Assembly: GCA_964426915.1 (NCBI GenBank)
Contig: CAYRTD010000059.1
Coordinates: 1 to 22,899 of the forward strand
Direction: 5' to 3'
Origin: CAYRTD01 sp964426915
GTDB lineage: Bacteria; Bacteroidota; Bacteroidia; Bacteroidales; GCA-2748055
DNA length: 22,899 nt
Shown here piece after piece: positions 8,334 through 15,748 of this stretch; within the stretch, counting starts at the first letter, position 1; the number at the start of each line of letters is the position of its first letter. Made by a program: the position numbers and the translations under genes. The notes under the pieces are model-generated. The model did not search any database. It saw nothing but the letters and a program-made list of their open reading frames with translations, and was not told where the DNA came from.

Positions 8334-8341
8334 TATATTTG
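8334..8341 (+). promoter_or_regulatory. Orphan -7 element (TATATTTG)
   Basis: This is an exact match to TAnnTTTG on the plus strand, in a gap where no plus-strand gene follows. Transcription from about 8348 would run into the terminator at 8578-8612, giving an RNA of about 265 nt without an obvious reading frame. The -33 element is not convincing. Confidence 0.4.
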
Positions 8342-8465
8342 TAGCGGTTATTTGAAAAAAGAGGTAGTTAACATTAAAATAACAATTAATTAATTAAATT
8401 TTTATTTAAAGTATAACAGAAAATTATTAGTTTTGTCACGTAATCATTTTAAGATTATTTGACCC

Positions 8466-8481
8466 TGGCACGAAAATTGAA
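8466..8481 (+). promoter_or_regulatory. Sigma-54-like promoter site
   Basis: TGGCACG-AAAA-TTGAA resembles the sigma-54 -24/-12 consensus TGGCACG-N4-TTGCW, with the normally conserved C of the -12 GC replaced by A. Spacing is correct and the predicted start is near 8492. A 6-bp inverted repeat, ACCCTG (8462-8467) and CAGGGT (8492-8497), brackets it. The -12 mismatch lowers confidence. Confidence 0.35.
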
Positions 8482-8515
8482 AATCATTATTCAGGGTTTA
8501 TATAATATAAGAGTA

Positions 8516-8575
8516 GTAGTTTTAGTTAGTAGTTTAGTTAGTAGTTTTAGTTGGTAGTTTTAGTTAGTAGTTTGA
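8516..8575. repeat. Tandem repeat, about 4.6 units of 12-13 nt
   Basis: The units read GTAGTTTTAGTTA (8516-8528), GTAGTTTAGTTA (8529-8540, one T shorter), GTAGTTTTAGTTG (8541-8553), GTAGTTTTAGTTA (8554-8566) and a partial GTAGTTTGA (8567-8575). There is no ATG-initiated frame through it. It ends immediately before the terminator hairpin. Confidence 0.9.
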
Positions 8576-8577
8576 GA

Positions 8578-8612
8578 AAAAAGGATTCGCTGTGACAGCG
8601 GGTCCTTTTTGT
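8578..8612 (+). terminator. Strong intrinsic terminator, symmetric
   Basis: AAAAAGGA (8578-8585) pairs with TCCTTTTT (8603-8610). Inside this are two G-U pairs and CGCTG/CAGCG around a TGA loop, and TTTTTGTTTTT follows. On the minus strand the same A/U-flanked hairpin would also work, so it may terminate the alcohol dehydrogenase transcript as well. Confidence 0.8.
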
Positions 8613-8755
8613 TTTTACAAGGTATTTTTTCAGAGGCTTTCTCGTGTAATTGAGCATTTTTTCGGCGAGCAGACACAAATCCGGGTTAAACAAGCGCAAG
8701 CATACGAGAGGTGCTATCCGAACGCACACGTTCGACAAAGTCAAACATCTGAATC

Positions 8756-9901
8756 CTAATGTTCGAACATCAGCTCAAGGATCTCTTTTCTGTCGGAATC
8801 ATCGAGGGTATGTACAAGTCCGCTGGATTCATGTTTATTCATCAGGCTCAGTATTTCTTCGAAATGCTCTTTGCTTATATTTTCTTCCTGGAGGCTTACC
8901 GGACTTCCTGTGCGTTTGAAAAAATCCTCAATACCCTTAATACAGGCATCAGCATCCCTGACTCCGAAGAGTTGTTTTCCCAGACCTGCCATTCTCTGCG
9001 GAATTCTTTCCTTCATCTTTTTTAACCAGGCAGGGTAGGCAATGGATAAAGCCGCACCATGAGGAGTGTCATATAGAAAAGAAAGAACATGGCTCAAAGC
9101 ATGGACACCCCAGTCACCGCTTATCCTTCCGTAAGAAGTAAGACCATTAAGTGCCGTGGTAGCAGCCCACATTATCTTGGCTCTTAACTCATAATCCTGG
9201 AGGTTATCCATAAGTTCCGGACCATAATCCATAGCTTCTTTAATTATTCCTTCAACGAACCGGTCCGACAAGCTGGCATCTCCCTCACCGAAATATGCTT
9301 CCAGTGCATGGGCTGTAAGATCGACAATTCCGTAAGCAGTATAATTTGCGGGCACAGTCAGTGTATATGAGGGGTCGAGAAAGGAATGCCGGGGAAACAT
9401 TACATTGTTTCTATATCCGATCTTTTCTTTTGTTACAGGATTCTGAAGAACGGCCACAGGATTCATTTCTGTGCCTGTTGCAGCAAGTGTCAAAACCGAC
9501 ACAAGGGGGATTGCCCGTGGCTCATTTAGCCGGTATTTCATTATATCCCAGGCCTTTGCCTCTGAAGCTATAGCAACTGCTGTGATTTTTGCCGAATCTA
9601 TTACACTCCCTCCACCTACTGCGACTATGGAATTCACCCTATTATCTATTCCTATCTTCGCAGCTTCATCGACATCACCGGCCAGGGGATTTGATTTAAT
9701 GCCGTCATATTCAACTATCTCAGCATTTATCAATTCCAGTTGCTGTTTCACATCATCATAACTCCCGTTTTTGAGAACAGAACCTTTTCCATACATTAAC
9801 AATATCTTCTTCCCAAGGGGAAGTACAACTTCTCCCAGGTCTGACACAACCTTTCTTCCAAAATGTACTTTTGTCGGATTATAAGCGATAAAATTTTCCA
9901 T
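8756..9901 (-). CDS. Iron-containing alcohol dehydrogenase, YqhD/butanol dehydrogenase-like
   Basis: This 381-residue protein belongs to the group III metal-dependent alcohol dehydrogenases, which reduce aldehydes with NAD(P)H. The nucleotide-binding motif GGGSVIDSAK starts at residue 96. The metal ligands fall at Asp194, His198, His267 and His281 (VDLTAHAL and VHALSHVLSFLYDTPHGAAL), the same numbering as E. coli YqhD. The C-terminal helical domain is complete. The real substrate cannot be read from sequence; aldehyde detoxification and fermentative alcohol formation are both plausible. A -7 box at 9950-9957 and the 160-bp gap after anmK suggest it is transcribed separately. Confidence 0.92.
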   Translation of the reverse strand: MENFIAYNPTKVHFGRKVVSDLGEVVLPLGKKILLMYGKGSVLKNGSYDDVKQQLELINAEIVEYDGIKSNPLAGDVDEAAKIGIDNRVNSIVAVGGGSVIDSAKITAVAIASEAKAWDIMKYRLNEPRAIPLVSVLTLAATGTEMNPVAVLQNPVTKEKIGYRNNVMFPRHSFLDPSYTLTVPANYTAYGIVDLTAHALEAYFGEGDASLSDRFVEGIIKEAMDYGPELMDNLQDYELRAKIMWAATTALNGLTSYGRISGDWGVHALSHVLSFLYDTPHGAALSIAYPAWLKKMKERIPQRMAGLGKQLFGVRDADACIKGIEDFFKRTGSPVSLQEENISKEHFEEILSLMNKHESSGLVHTLDDSDRKEILELMFEH

Positions 9902-9949
9902 TGGTATTTATTGTTATTTTGCGTGTATAAATGGTGTGGATGAAATTAA

Positions 9950-9957
9950 CAAATTTA
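9950..9957 (-). promoter_or_regulatory. -7 element for the alcohol dehydrogenase gene
   Basis: The minus strand reads TAAATTTG, an exact TAnnTTTG match. It places the start near 9943 with a leader of about 42 nt. The -33 region is not clear. Confidence 0.5.
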
Positions 9958-10061
9958 TGATAACCAAGGTTGCATCCGGAAGTGAAAAACCTGGTGACTG
10001 GCCGGGAAGTCCTTCGTTATATTGCTTATTCTGCTGTTTATGTTGAAACCCGCCTAACCGG

Positions 10062-11144
10062 CTAATAATGTACCGGACCTCCGTATAATATTCCCCCGCA
10101 ATTATCCTCCCGTGCACCGGTTACAGAAGCAAAACAATTATTTTTACCTTCATATCGCAGAACTCCCAGAAATGCGAAGATCAGAGCCTCTTTAAAATCC
10201 ACGATTTCTTCCTCCGGGACGATCAGTACTGCGGATGTTTTTTCAACTATCTTTTCGATAAGGAAACTATTTTTCGCTCCTCCACCAGTAACCAATACTT
10301 TCGTATTTCTGTTTCCCTTAATGCTATTGGAGATCATTTCTGATATATGTTCATATAAGCTTGCAAGAAGATCCACGGGGTTGAGATCGTGTTTTTCAAT
10401 CAGTGGATTAACGTGTTCACTGAGAAATTCCCTGCCGGTAGATTTTGGCGGACTATCTCTGTAATACTCCAGTGAGTTTAAGGAATTGCAAAGTTCCTGA
10501 TGAATTTCACCCCTTCTGCCTAACTCGCCGTAATTATCATAAGCATAGCCCATTGCCATGGCTGCATCGTTAAGGAGGGTGTTTACCGGACAAATATCAT
10601 AAGCTATTCTTATTCCCTTTTCCCTATAAGAAATATTGGAGAATCCTCCCAGGTTAAGACAATAATCATAACCGGAAAATAGATATTCATCTCCTGCCGG
10701 CACCAGTGGCGCTCCCTGTCCGCCAAGAGCGATATCGAGATTCCTGAAATCTGAAATTACCTTTATCCCTGAAGTTGCATAAATGTTATGACCATTTCCG
10801 ATCTGCATGCTTCCAGCTTCAGACGGTTCATGAAATACCGTATGGCCATGTGACGCAATAAAATCGGGTTTTAGGGCATGCTTTTTAATAAACTGGGCAA
10901 TCATTTCTCCAAGATAATCCCCATATTGATGGTCAAGCCGGAAGAGTTCCCTTCCTGAAAGCCGGTCTGCATCCCTGAGTCTGTTTTTCCATTCCCGGTT
11001 ATAAGCAAACGTTTCGGATTCGACGATCCTGAATGTATAGTCATTCTCCGTCCTGTCAAATGTGCAGAAGGCGATATCGACACCGTCGAGCGAGGTGCCG
11101 GACATACAGCCGATCACTTTATATGTATTGTGGATGGAGCGCAT
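10062..11144 (-). CDS. anmK: Anhydro-N-acetylmuramic acid kinase
   Basis: AnmK cleaves and phosphorylates 1,6-anhydro-MurNAc to MurNAc-6-phosphate in cytoplasmic cell-wall recycling. The 360-residue protein has the diagnostic N-terminal phosphate-binding motif CMSGTSLDGVDIA, the GGQGAPLVPAGDEYLF segment, LNLGGFSNIS, and the C-terminal ATP-site motif VTGGGAKNSFLIEKI. Length matches the family (about 360-370). It begins 30 nt after the M23 peptidase gene on the same strand, so the two probably share a transcript, joining wall cleavage to sugar salvage. No MurQ etherase gene is visible in the window. Confidence 0.96.
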   Translation of the reverse strand: MRSIHNTYKVIGCMSGTSLDGVDIAFCTFDRTENDYTFRIVESETFAYNREWKNRLRDADRLSGRELFRLDHQYGDYLGEMIAQFIKKHALKPDFIASHGHTVFHEPSEAGSMQIGNGHNIYATSGIKVISDFRNLDIALGGQGAPLVPAGDEYLFSGYDYCLNLGGFSNISYREKGIRIAYDICPVNTLLNDAAMAMGYAYDNYGELGRRGEIHQELCNSLNSLEYYRDSPPKSTGREFLSEHVNPLIEKHDLNPVDLLASLYEHISEMISNSIKGNRNTKVLVTGGGAKNSFLIEKIVEKTSAVLIVPEEEIVDFKEALIFAFLGVLRYEGKNNCFASVTGAREDNCGGILYGGPVHY

Positions 11145-11174
11145 TTTCCGGTAATAATGTTTATCTTTTGTTCA

Positions 11175-12899
11175 TTACCAGAAGAAACCGGAATGGAACA
11201 TTGCTTTGTTACCTCTTTTATCCTCAACGTATATTTCAATTTCATGATTTGCTCCCTTTTCAATTACATCAGGATCGAAAGTGTGAAAAAGAAGCTCATT
11301 TTTGGGATCATATTCAAAAAGCACCCATGTGTTATCAATAAAACCTCTATAGGAACCGATTTCAGACAGGTTATCCCGTATAATAAACCGGATATTCTTT
11401 TTACCTCTCATGTCTGAATTTTTACTGAAATTTATCGGGATTATCTTTGGCGCTATTGTGTCGGTCAGAATGCCATACCTGCCAAATTCTCTGGTCTTTA
11501 TCATTAACCAGTCATCATTTTGAATTTCACCTCCCTGATAGGATGGGGTTCCGTTGGCATGGTATTTTACAATACATGCCTTATCGAGAAGAGAGGGAGG
11601 GATGCCTTCTGCTTTTACCATAAGCTTTCCGGACTTATGAAGGGGAATGTTTTCATCACCGGTAATATGTATCCATGGATGCGGGGTGTTTTCAGAGGGG
11701 ATTCTTAAATAGTTAAACTCTGCATCTTCATACAAACTTCCGGATGGCAGCTCGAGTTTTATCAAATGATTCTCAAAACTATTTGGGCGATCCCAATGAA
11801 AAACGTTCTTTGGTTCATTTTTATCAGGGGTAGGTTCGTTTTTGACCGTATTTCCCCTGATCAGAAAATTCAGCGATCGGCTATTGCCTTGTATGTCAGA
11901 AAATACGATTTTCACTTTTTTCGTCTGTCCGGGAAGAATGTCGGTAATTCCCTCATTTTTCATATAAGGATACATGGAAAGGGGGTTGTTCGGTTTTCTG
12001 AACAGCTGATGGACTCTTTCTTTTTCTTTTTGTTTTAAGTAATAATCTGTATGGGCATTGATATATCTTGTTTCTGCAAAGCTAAACTCATCGGCCTGAA
12101 AATGATAAATCAGCTCATCATCCACGAACATTTTAATAAAATGAATACCGCATCGGTTGTTAACTCCGTTCAGGAAATCATAAACTTCCATTCCGAAAGA
12201 AACCGGTGAATCAACTATCAGGGTATCGGTGGTTTTAAGTCTGTAGGTTTTTCCATCCAGAAATAATCCGGTTTTTTTTCTGGATCTTACTGTCCTTCTT
12301 TCTCCTTTTCCTTTGAAAGAATAAACATAAAAATTAAATATCCGGGGATCAACATTATCATGTATGTTAAAACTAAACTTTTGAGGATTCAGCGGGTGCT
12401 GATTGGCTGCATTTCTGACTTCGAAATGCAGATGGGGCCCTGAGGAACTTCCAGTATTGCCCGAATAGGCAATGATTTCACCTTTTTTTATTACTAATTC
12501 ATTCTTTGCAGGGTAAATATCAAGGCCATGGATCCGGTTCCTGTACTGGTGTTTCTTCACGTATTCCCTCACAGGACTTTCATATTCGGAAAGATGCCCG
12601 TATACAGAGGTGTACCCTCCGGGATGATTGATGTACACAGATTTCCCATAGCCATTTGTCTGAACCTTGATCCTTGATACATAGCCGTCATCAATAGAAC
12701 GGATGGGTTTTCCAATTACTCCTTGAGTTTTTATATCAATACCTGAATGAAAATGGCCGGACCTGAGCTCAGCAAAGCTACCACTGAGGAAAATTTGAAA
12801 ATCTACAGGGGAAACAAAGGTTTGGGCGGATAAATATTCGGTGAATACTATGTTTTGAAACATTGCTGTTATAGCCATCTGCAAAATCAATCTCCTCAT
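11175..12899 (-). CDS. M23-family metallopeptidase (LytM-like), secreted
   Basis: The 574-residue protein has an N-terminal signal peptide (likely cleavage after EYLSA, before QTF). An early LytM/M23 domain follows, with zinc and catalytic motifs HSGIDIKT (HxxxD) near residue 52 and GPHLHFE near residue 149. The remaining 400 or so residues look like beta-sandwich domains (for example DTLIVDSPVSFGMEVYDFLNG). M23 enzymes cut peptide cross-links in peptidoglycan, and all the catalytic residues I can locate are intact. The gene lies 30 bp upstream of anmK. A TAGCTTTA box at 12935-12942 is one base off the -7 consensus and may be the promoter. Confidence 0.9.
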   Translation of the reverse strand: MRRLILQMAITAMFQNIVFTEYLSAQTFVSPVDFQIFLSGSFAELRSGHFHSGIDIKTQGVIGKPIRSIDDGYVSRIKVQTNGYGKSVYINHPGGYTSVYGHLSEYESPVREYVKKHQYRNRIHGLDIYPAKNELVIKKGEIIAYSGNTGSSSGPHLHFEVRNAANQHPLNPQKFSFNIHDNVDPRIFNFYVYSFKGKGERRTVRSRKKTGLFLDGKTYRLKTTDTLIVDSPVSFGMEVYDFLNGVNNRCGIHFIKMFVDDELIYHFQADEFSFAETRYINAHTDYYLKQKEKERVHQLFRKPNNPLSMYPYMKNEGITDILPGQTKKVKIVFSDIQGNSRSLNFLIRGNTVKNEPTPDKNEPKNVFHWDRPNSFENHLIKLELPSGSLYEDAEFNYLRIPSENTPHPWIHITGDENIPLHKSGKLMVKAEGIPPSLLDKACIVKYHANGTPSYQGGEIQNDDWLMIKTREFGRYGILTDTIAPKIIPINFSKNSDMRGKKNIRFIIRDNLSEIGSYRGFIDNTWVLFEYDPKNELLFHTFDPDVIEKGANHEIEIYVEDKRGNKAMFHSGFFW

Positions 12900-13003
12900 G
12901 GTGTTAAAGTCTTTTAATGGTGATTTTTATGATGTAAAGCTAAAATTTTCCCTGGTTTGGTGGAAAAATAAGGACGTTTTTTTTTTATTTGTGAAAGCAG
13001 TGT

Positions 13004-13011
13004 TATATTTG
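13004..13011 (+). promoter_or_regulatory. Promoter of the coiled-coil/zapA genes
   Basis: TATATTTG matches TAnnTTTG exactly and a T-run lies in the -33 region. The predicted start is near 13018, only about 13 nt before the ATG at 13031. Confidence 0.62.
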
Positions 13012-13030
13012 CATTAATCAAATATTAAAA

Positions 13031-13324
13031 ATGAACGCTGATCAAATCGAAATACTGGGGACACTCAGAAGCAGGATTAAGGAGATAATGACAGCACTAG
13101 AAAATGAAAAAAAGAGAAATTCAAAACTGGAAAGAGAATTTAGTGCTTTGAAAGTTAAATACGGTCAGCAGGAAAGAAAAATTAATGAGTTAGAGCATAA
13201 ATACAATAACTTGAAATTGGCAAAAGTGTTGACTGAGGGAGATGAGGGGGTACATGATGCCAGGATAAAAGTTAACAGCATTGTGCGGGAAATTGATAAG
13301 TGTATTGCTCTTTTAAATAGATAA
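13031..13324 (+). CDS. Small coiled-coil protein, possible cell-division partner of ZapA
   Basis: This 97-residue soluble protein has a long predicted coiled coil over residues 10-65 (EIMTALENEKKRNSKLEREF, then NELEHKYNNLKLAK). A C-terminal helix follows (VNSIVREIDKCIALLNR). There is no signal peptide or catalytic motif. It lies 9 bp upstream of zapA and shares its promoter, so a role as a small coiled-coil divisome factor of ZapB type is reasonable. That role is an inference from position and shape, not from a recognised domain. Confidence 0.75.
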   Translation: MNADQIEILGTLRSRIKEIMTALENEKKRNSKLEREFSALKVKYGQQERKINELEHKYNNLKLAKVLTEGDEGVHDARIKVNSIVREIDKCIALLNR

Positions 13325-13333
13325 TTTGGTTTG

Positions 13334-13624
13334 ATGGACGATAAACTTTCCATAAGGGTTAATATAGCAGAAAGGTATTATCCTTTACGGATTGAAAGAG
13401 AAGAAGAAGAGAAAATAAGAAAAGCAGCCAGACTGATAAATGAAAAGATTTTACAGTATAAGCAAAAGTACATTGACAAAGACGCACAGGATTTTGTTGC
13501 AATGGCTGCATTACAGTTTGTTATTCAGTACATTGAACTTGAATCTGAATCCAAATCATCAGCTCTCGAAGAGAGTTTAAAGGAATTAAATGATGAAATT
13601 GGAGTGTTTTTAAAAGGAGAGTAA
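13334..13624 (+). CDS. zapA: Cell division protein ZapA
   Basis: ZapA binds FtsZ and bundles protofilaments at the division site. The 96-residue protein has the N-terminal beta-strand region (KLSIRVNIAERYYPLRIERE) and the conserved helix with EEKIRKAARLINEKI and AMAALQFVIQYIELESE. An in-frame TTG lies one codon upstream; I take the ATG at 13334. It is followed by the 6S-like RNA gene, an order that echoes zapA-ssrS in gammaproteobacteria. Confidence 0.9.
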   Translation: MDDKLSIRVNIAERYYPLRIEREEEEKIRKAARLINEKILQYKQKYIDKDAQDFVAMAALQFVIQYIELESESKSSALEESLKELNDEIGVFLKGE

Positions 13625-13651
13625 TAGCGTTCTTTATATAAAAATATTTTA

Positions 13652-13855
13652 CAAGAGCTACCCGCATTGTTTCTTCAACCATTTGTGAAACTCAACAGTT
13701 AAAACATTGGAGTAAAGCTCAGTTCAACCCAGAGCAGGCCGTAACCCTTCGGGGTATTGCTTCGGCAATCAACGGAAACTCGATCTGAACTGGCAGTTCC
13801 AACCATATCTAATGGGGTTTTAATAAATCTTGAAGAAACCTTGCGGGTTTTTTTA
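13652..13855 (+). ncRNA. ssrS: 6S RNA-like (Bacteroidales-1 type) RNA
   Basis: A 19-nt arm at 13660-13678 pairs with 13830-13848 with only two mismatches, closing a rod about 190 nt long and followed by a U-run. Inside, TTAAAACATT (13699-13708) pairs with AATGG-GTTTTAA (13811-13823), and CAGTTCA (13720-13726) pairs with TGAACTG (13786-13792). At the tip, CCGT/ACGG (13739-13742, 13772-13775) closes two adjacent hairpins with C(UUCG)G loops, at 13744-13755 and 13756-13769. The rod-with-bulges architecture and the position just after zapA fit 6S RNA, which sequesters sigma-70-type RNA polymerase. The family name is my inference. A weak -7-like TATTTTAC lies at 13645-13652. Confidence 0.72.
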
Positions 13856-13871
13856 TAAATAAATTGAAATC

Positions 13872-15443
13872 ATGATACTAAACATAGTGATGGTTATTCT
13901 GCAGTTTCAGGTCTGGACATTTCTTACCGGACTTATCGGGCTGCTTTTAGGAGGTATAATTTCATGGGCTTTGTTTCAGGCGGCTTTAAGAAAGAAGAGC
14001 AACAACATTCTAAAAGAAGCCATGACCGAAGCAGAGCTGATCAGAAAGGATAAAATCCTTCAGGCAAAAGAGAAGTTTCAGGAACTAAAGACCGAACACG
14101 AAAAGATCATAAATGAGCGAAATGCAAAACTCTCCCAGAAAGAAGCTGCATTTAAACAGAGGGAAAGCGCACTATCCCTTAAATACGAAGAGATCCAGCG
14201 AAATAATAATGAAATTGAAGCCATAAGACAAAACCTGGATGTTCAGATGGAAGTTGTTGAAAAACGGAAGGCAGAGCTGGACCGGGCACACATTCAGCAG
14301 GTAGAACAACTCGAAACCATCTCTGGCTTGTCGGCCGATGAAGCTAAAGCACAGCTTGTAGAATCCTTAAAGGATGAAGCCAAACATGAGGCAATGGCCT
14401 TTACAAGCGAGATTGTTGAAGAGGCGAAAATGACGGCAAACAAAGAAGCCAGGAAGATCGTCATTAAAACCATTCAACGGGTTGCCACGGAACAGGCTAT
14501 TGAGAATTCGGTAACTGTTTTCAACATTGATACCGATGAACTTAAGGGTCGGATCATTGGTCGTGAAGGCCGCAATATCAGAGCTCTTGAAGCTGCTACA
14601 GGTATTGAGATCATCGTTGATGATACTCCGGAAGCAATTGTTCTCTCGGGTTTCGATCCCATACGAAGGGAGACAGCGCGTCTTGCCCTGCATCAATTAG
14701 TATCAGACGGAAGGATCCATCCGGCCAGAATTGAGGAGATTGTTCAAAAGACCCGGGAACAAATTGAAGAAGAGATTGTTGAGGTTGGAAAAAGGACTGC
14801 AATTGATATGGGTATTCATGGCCTGCATCCGGAGATTATCCGTCTGGTAGGTAAAATGAAGTACCGCTCTTCTTATGGACAAAATTTATTACAGCATTCA
14901 CGGGAGGTCGCAAATTTAAGTGCAATAATGGCCTCCGAACTGGGATTGAATGCAAAACTAGCCAAGAGAGCCGGACTACTCCATGATATAGGTAAAGTGC
15001 CTGATGATGAACCGGAACTGCCCCATGCCATCCTGGGTATGAAACTTGCCGAAAAATATAAGGAAAAACCGGATGTTTGCAATGCTATCGGAGCGCATCA
15101 CGATGAGGTGGAAATGACTACACTGATCGCACCCATTATACAGGTATGCGATGCCATCTCCGGAGCAAGACCTGGTGCCAGAAGGGAAATTGTAGAATCA
15201 TATATAAAGCGACTCAAGGAACTTGAGTCTCTTGCATTATCATACCCCGGAGTTATGAAAACCTATGCCATCCAGGCAGGAAGGGAACTGAGGGTAATTG
15301 TGGGGAGTGAAAAAGTTACTGATAATGAGGCCGAATCCCTCTCGTACGATATTGCGAAGAAGATTCAGGATGAAATGACGTATCCGGGACAGGTTAAAAT
15401 TACGGTTATTAGGGAAACGAGGGCTGTTAGTTTTGCTAAATAG
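13872..15443 (+). CDS. rny: Ribonuclease Y
   Basis: RNase Y is a membrane-anchored endoribonuclease that starts mRNA decay. The 523-residue protein has an N-terminal membrane helix (about residues 12-36), a long charged coiled coil (about 45-190), a KH domain with GRIIGREGRN at residue 226, and an HD domain with His342 (HSREVANLSA) and His371-Asp372 (LLHDIGK). The usual C-terminal region is present, so the protein is complete. The ATG at 13872 gives a short hydrophobic lead; an in-frame ATG follows six codons later. It may be transcribed with, or just after, the 6S-like RNA. Confidence 0.96.
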   Translation: MILNIVMVILQFQVWTFLTGLIGLLLGGIISWALFQAALRKKSNNILKEAMTEAELIRKDKILQAKEKFQELKTEHEKIINERNAKLSQKEAAFKQRESALSLKYEEIQRNNNEIEAIRQNLDVQMEVVEKRKAELDRAHIQQVEQLETISGLSADEAKAQLVESLKDEAKHEAMAFTSEIVEEAKMTANKEARKIVIKTIQRVATEQAIENSVTVFNIDTDELKGRIIGREGRNIRALEAATGIEIIVDDTPEAIVLSGFDPIRRETARLALHQLVSDGRIHPARIEEIVQKTREQIEEEIVEVGKRTAIDMGIHGLHPEIIRLVGKMKYRSSYGQNLLQHSREVANLSAIMASELGLNAKLAKRAGLLHDIGKVPDDEPELPHAILGMKLAEKYKEKPDVCNAIGAHHDEVEMTTLIAPIIQVCDAISGARPGARREIVESYIKRLKELESLALSYPGVMKTYAIQAGRELRVIVGSEKVTDNEAESLSYDIAKKIQDEMTYPGQVKITVIRETRAVSFAK

Positions 15444-15740
15444 TGCCTGTCCATAATGTCCGATATCTGCTGCGTTATGCTCGCCCGCCTCGGGCGGCCT
15501 CCGCTTTTTCCGGCTTGTGTCTCCTCACTCTGTTGCAAGCCTTGATATCGAACATTGTGATCCAGACACTCAACTTTATGGATAAGCACTACTTACACTC
15601 TCACCAATACCGATTTATCGGTATGACTTACTAGATAATGCAAAAACATTATCGACTAACTTTTATGCGCGACTTGATATCGAACATTTATCCCGATAGC
15701 TATCGGAACAGACACTCGACTCTATTGACAGACTTTAAAT
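15444..15740 (-). repeat. Composite structured repeat, copy 2 (MITE-like ends)
   Basis: This fills the gap between rny and the epimerase gene. The left end (CTGTCCATAATGTCC, 15447-15461) and the right end (CTCTATTGACAGAC, up to 15733) are imperfect inverted repeats of each other. Read on the minus strand there is a 52-nt module (15733-15682) containing the palindrome CCGATAGCTATCGG, then a 75-nt module (15660-15586) with an ATACCGAT/ATCGGTAT dyad, then a second ATGTTCGATATCAAG segment and a GC-rich hairpin (CGCCCG/CGGGCG near 15482). The 52-nt and 75-nt modules recur at 22678-22729 (1 mismatch) and 22605-22679 (4 mismatches), in the opposite orientation and order. I see no protein-coding gene in it. 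Confidence 0.85.
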
Positions 15741-15748
15741 AATTAATT

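Larger units (their letters stand above)
8492..8612 (+). ncRNA. Candidate small RNA made of tandem repeats plus terminator
   Basis: No gene is readable here, but a promoter-like site (8466-8481) or the farther -7 box (8334-8341) precedes a 60-nt tandem repeat (8516-8575) that leads into a strong intrinsic terminator (8578-8612). Together they have the layout of a short noncoding transcript of about 120-265 nt. The alternative is that the hairpin serves as a remote terminator of the convergent alcohol dehydrogenase gene, whose stop is 144 bp away. I do not recognise a known RNA family. Confidence 0.35.

Noticed and set aside
8719..8734. CGAACG-CACA-CGTTCG inverted repeat downstream of the dehydrogenase
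   Set aside because: A short stem without a U-run, next to a far stronger terminator; no support as an element.
8547..8744. Minus-strand frame over the tandem repeat and terminator
   Set aside because: It runs through a strong terminator and a simple repeat, and has no family resemblance.
9914..10117. Minus-strand frame between anmK and the dehydrogenase gene
   Set aside because: It overlaps the end of anmK and the dehydrogenase promoter and has no domain or codon signal.
13031..13624. Fusion or frameshift between the coiled-coil gene and zapA
   Set aside because: Both frames have complete starts and stops with a 9-bp spacer; two normal genes.
15443..15634. A 63-codon plus-strand frame within the repeat after rny
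   Set aside because: It is built from the repeat modules, shares no recognisable domain, and the same modules are inverted elsewhere; not a gene.
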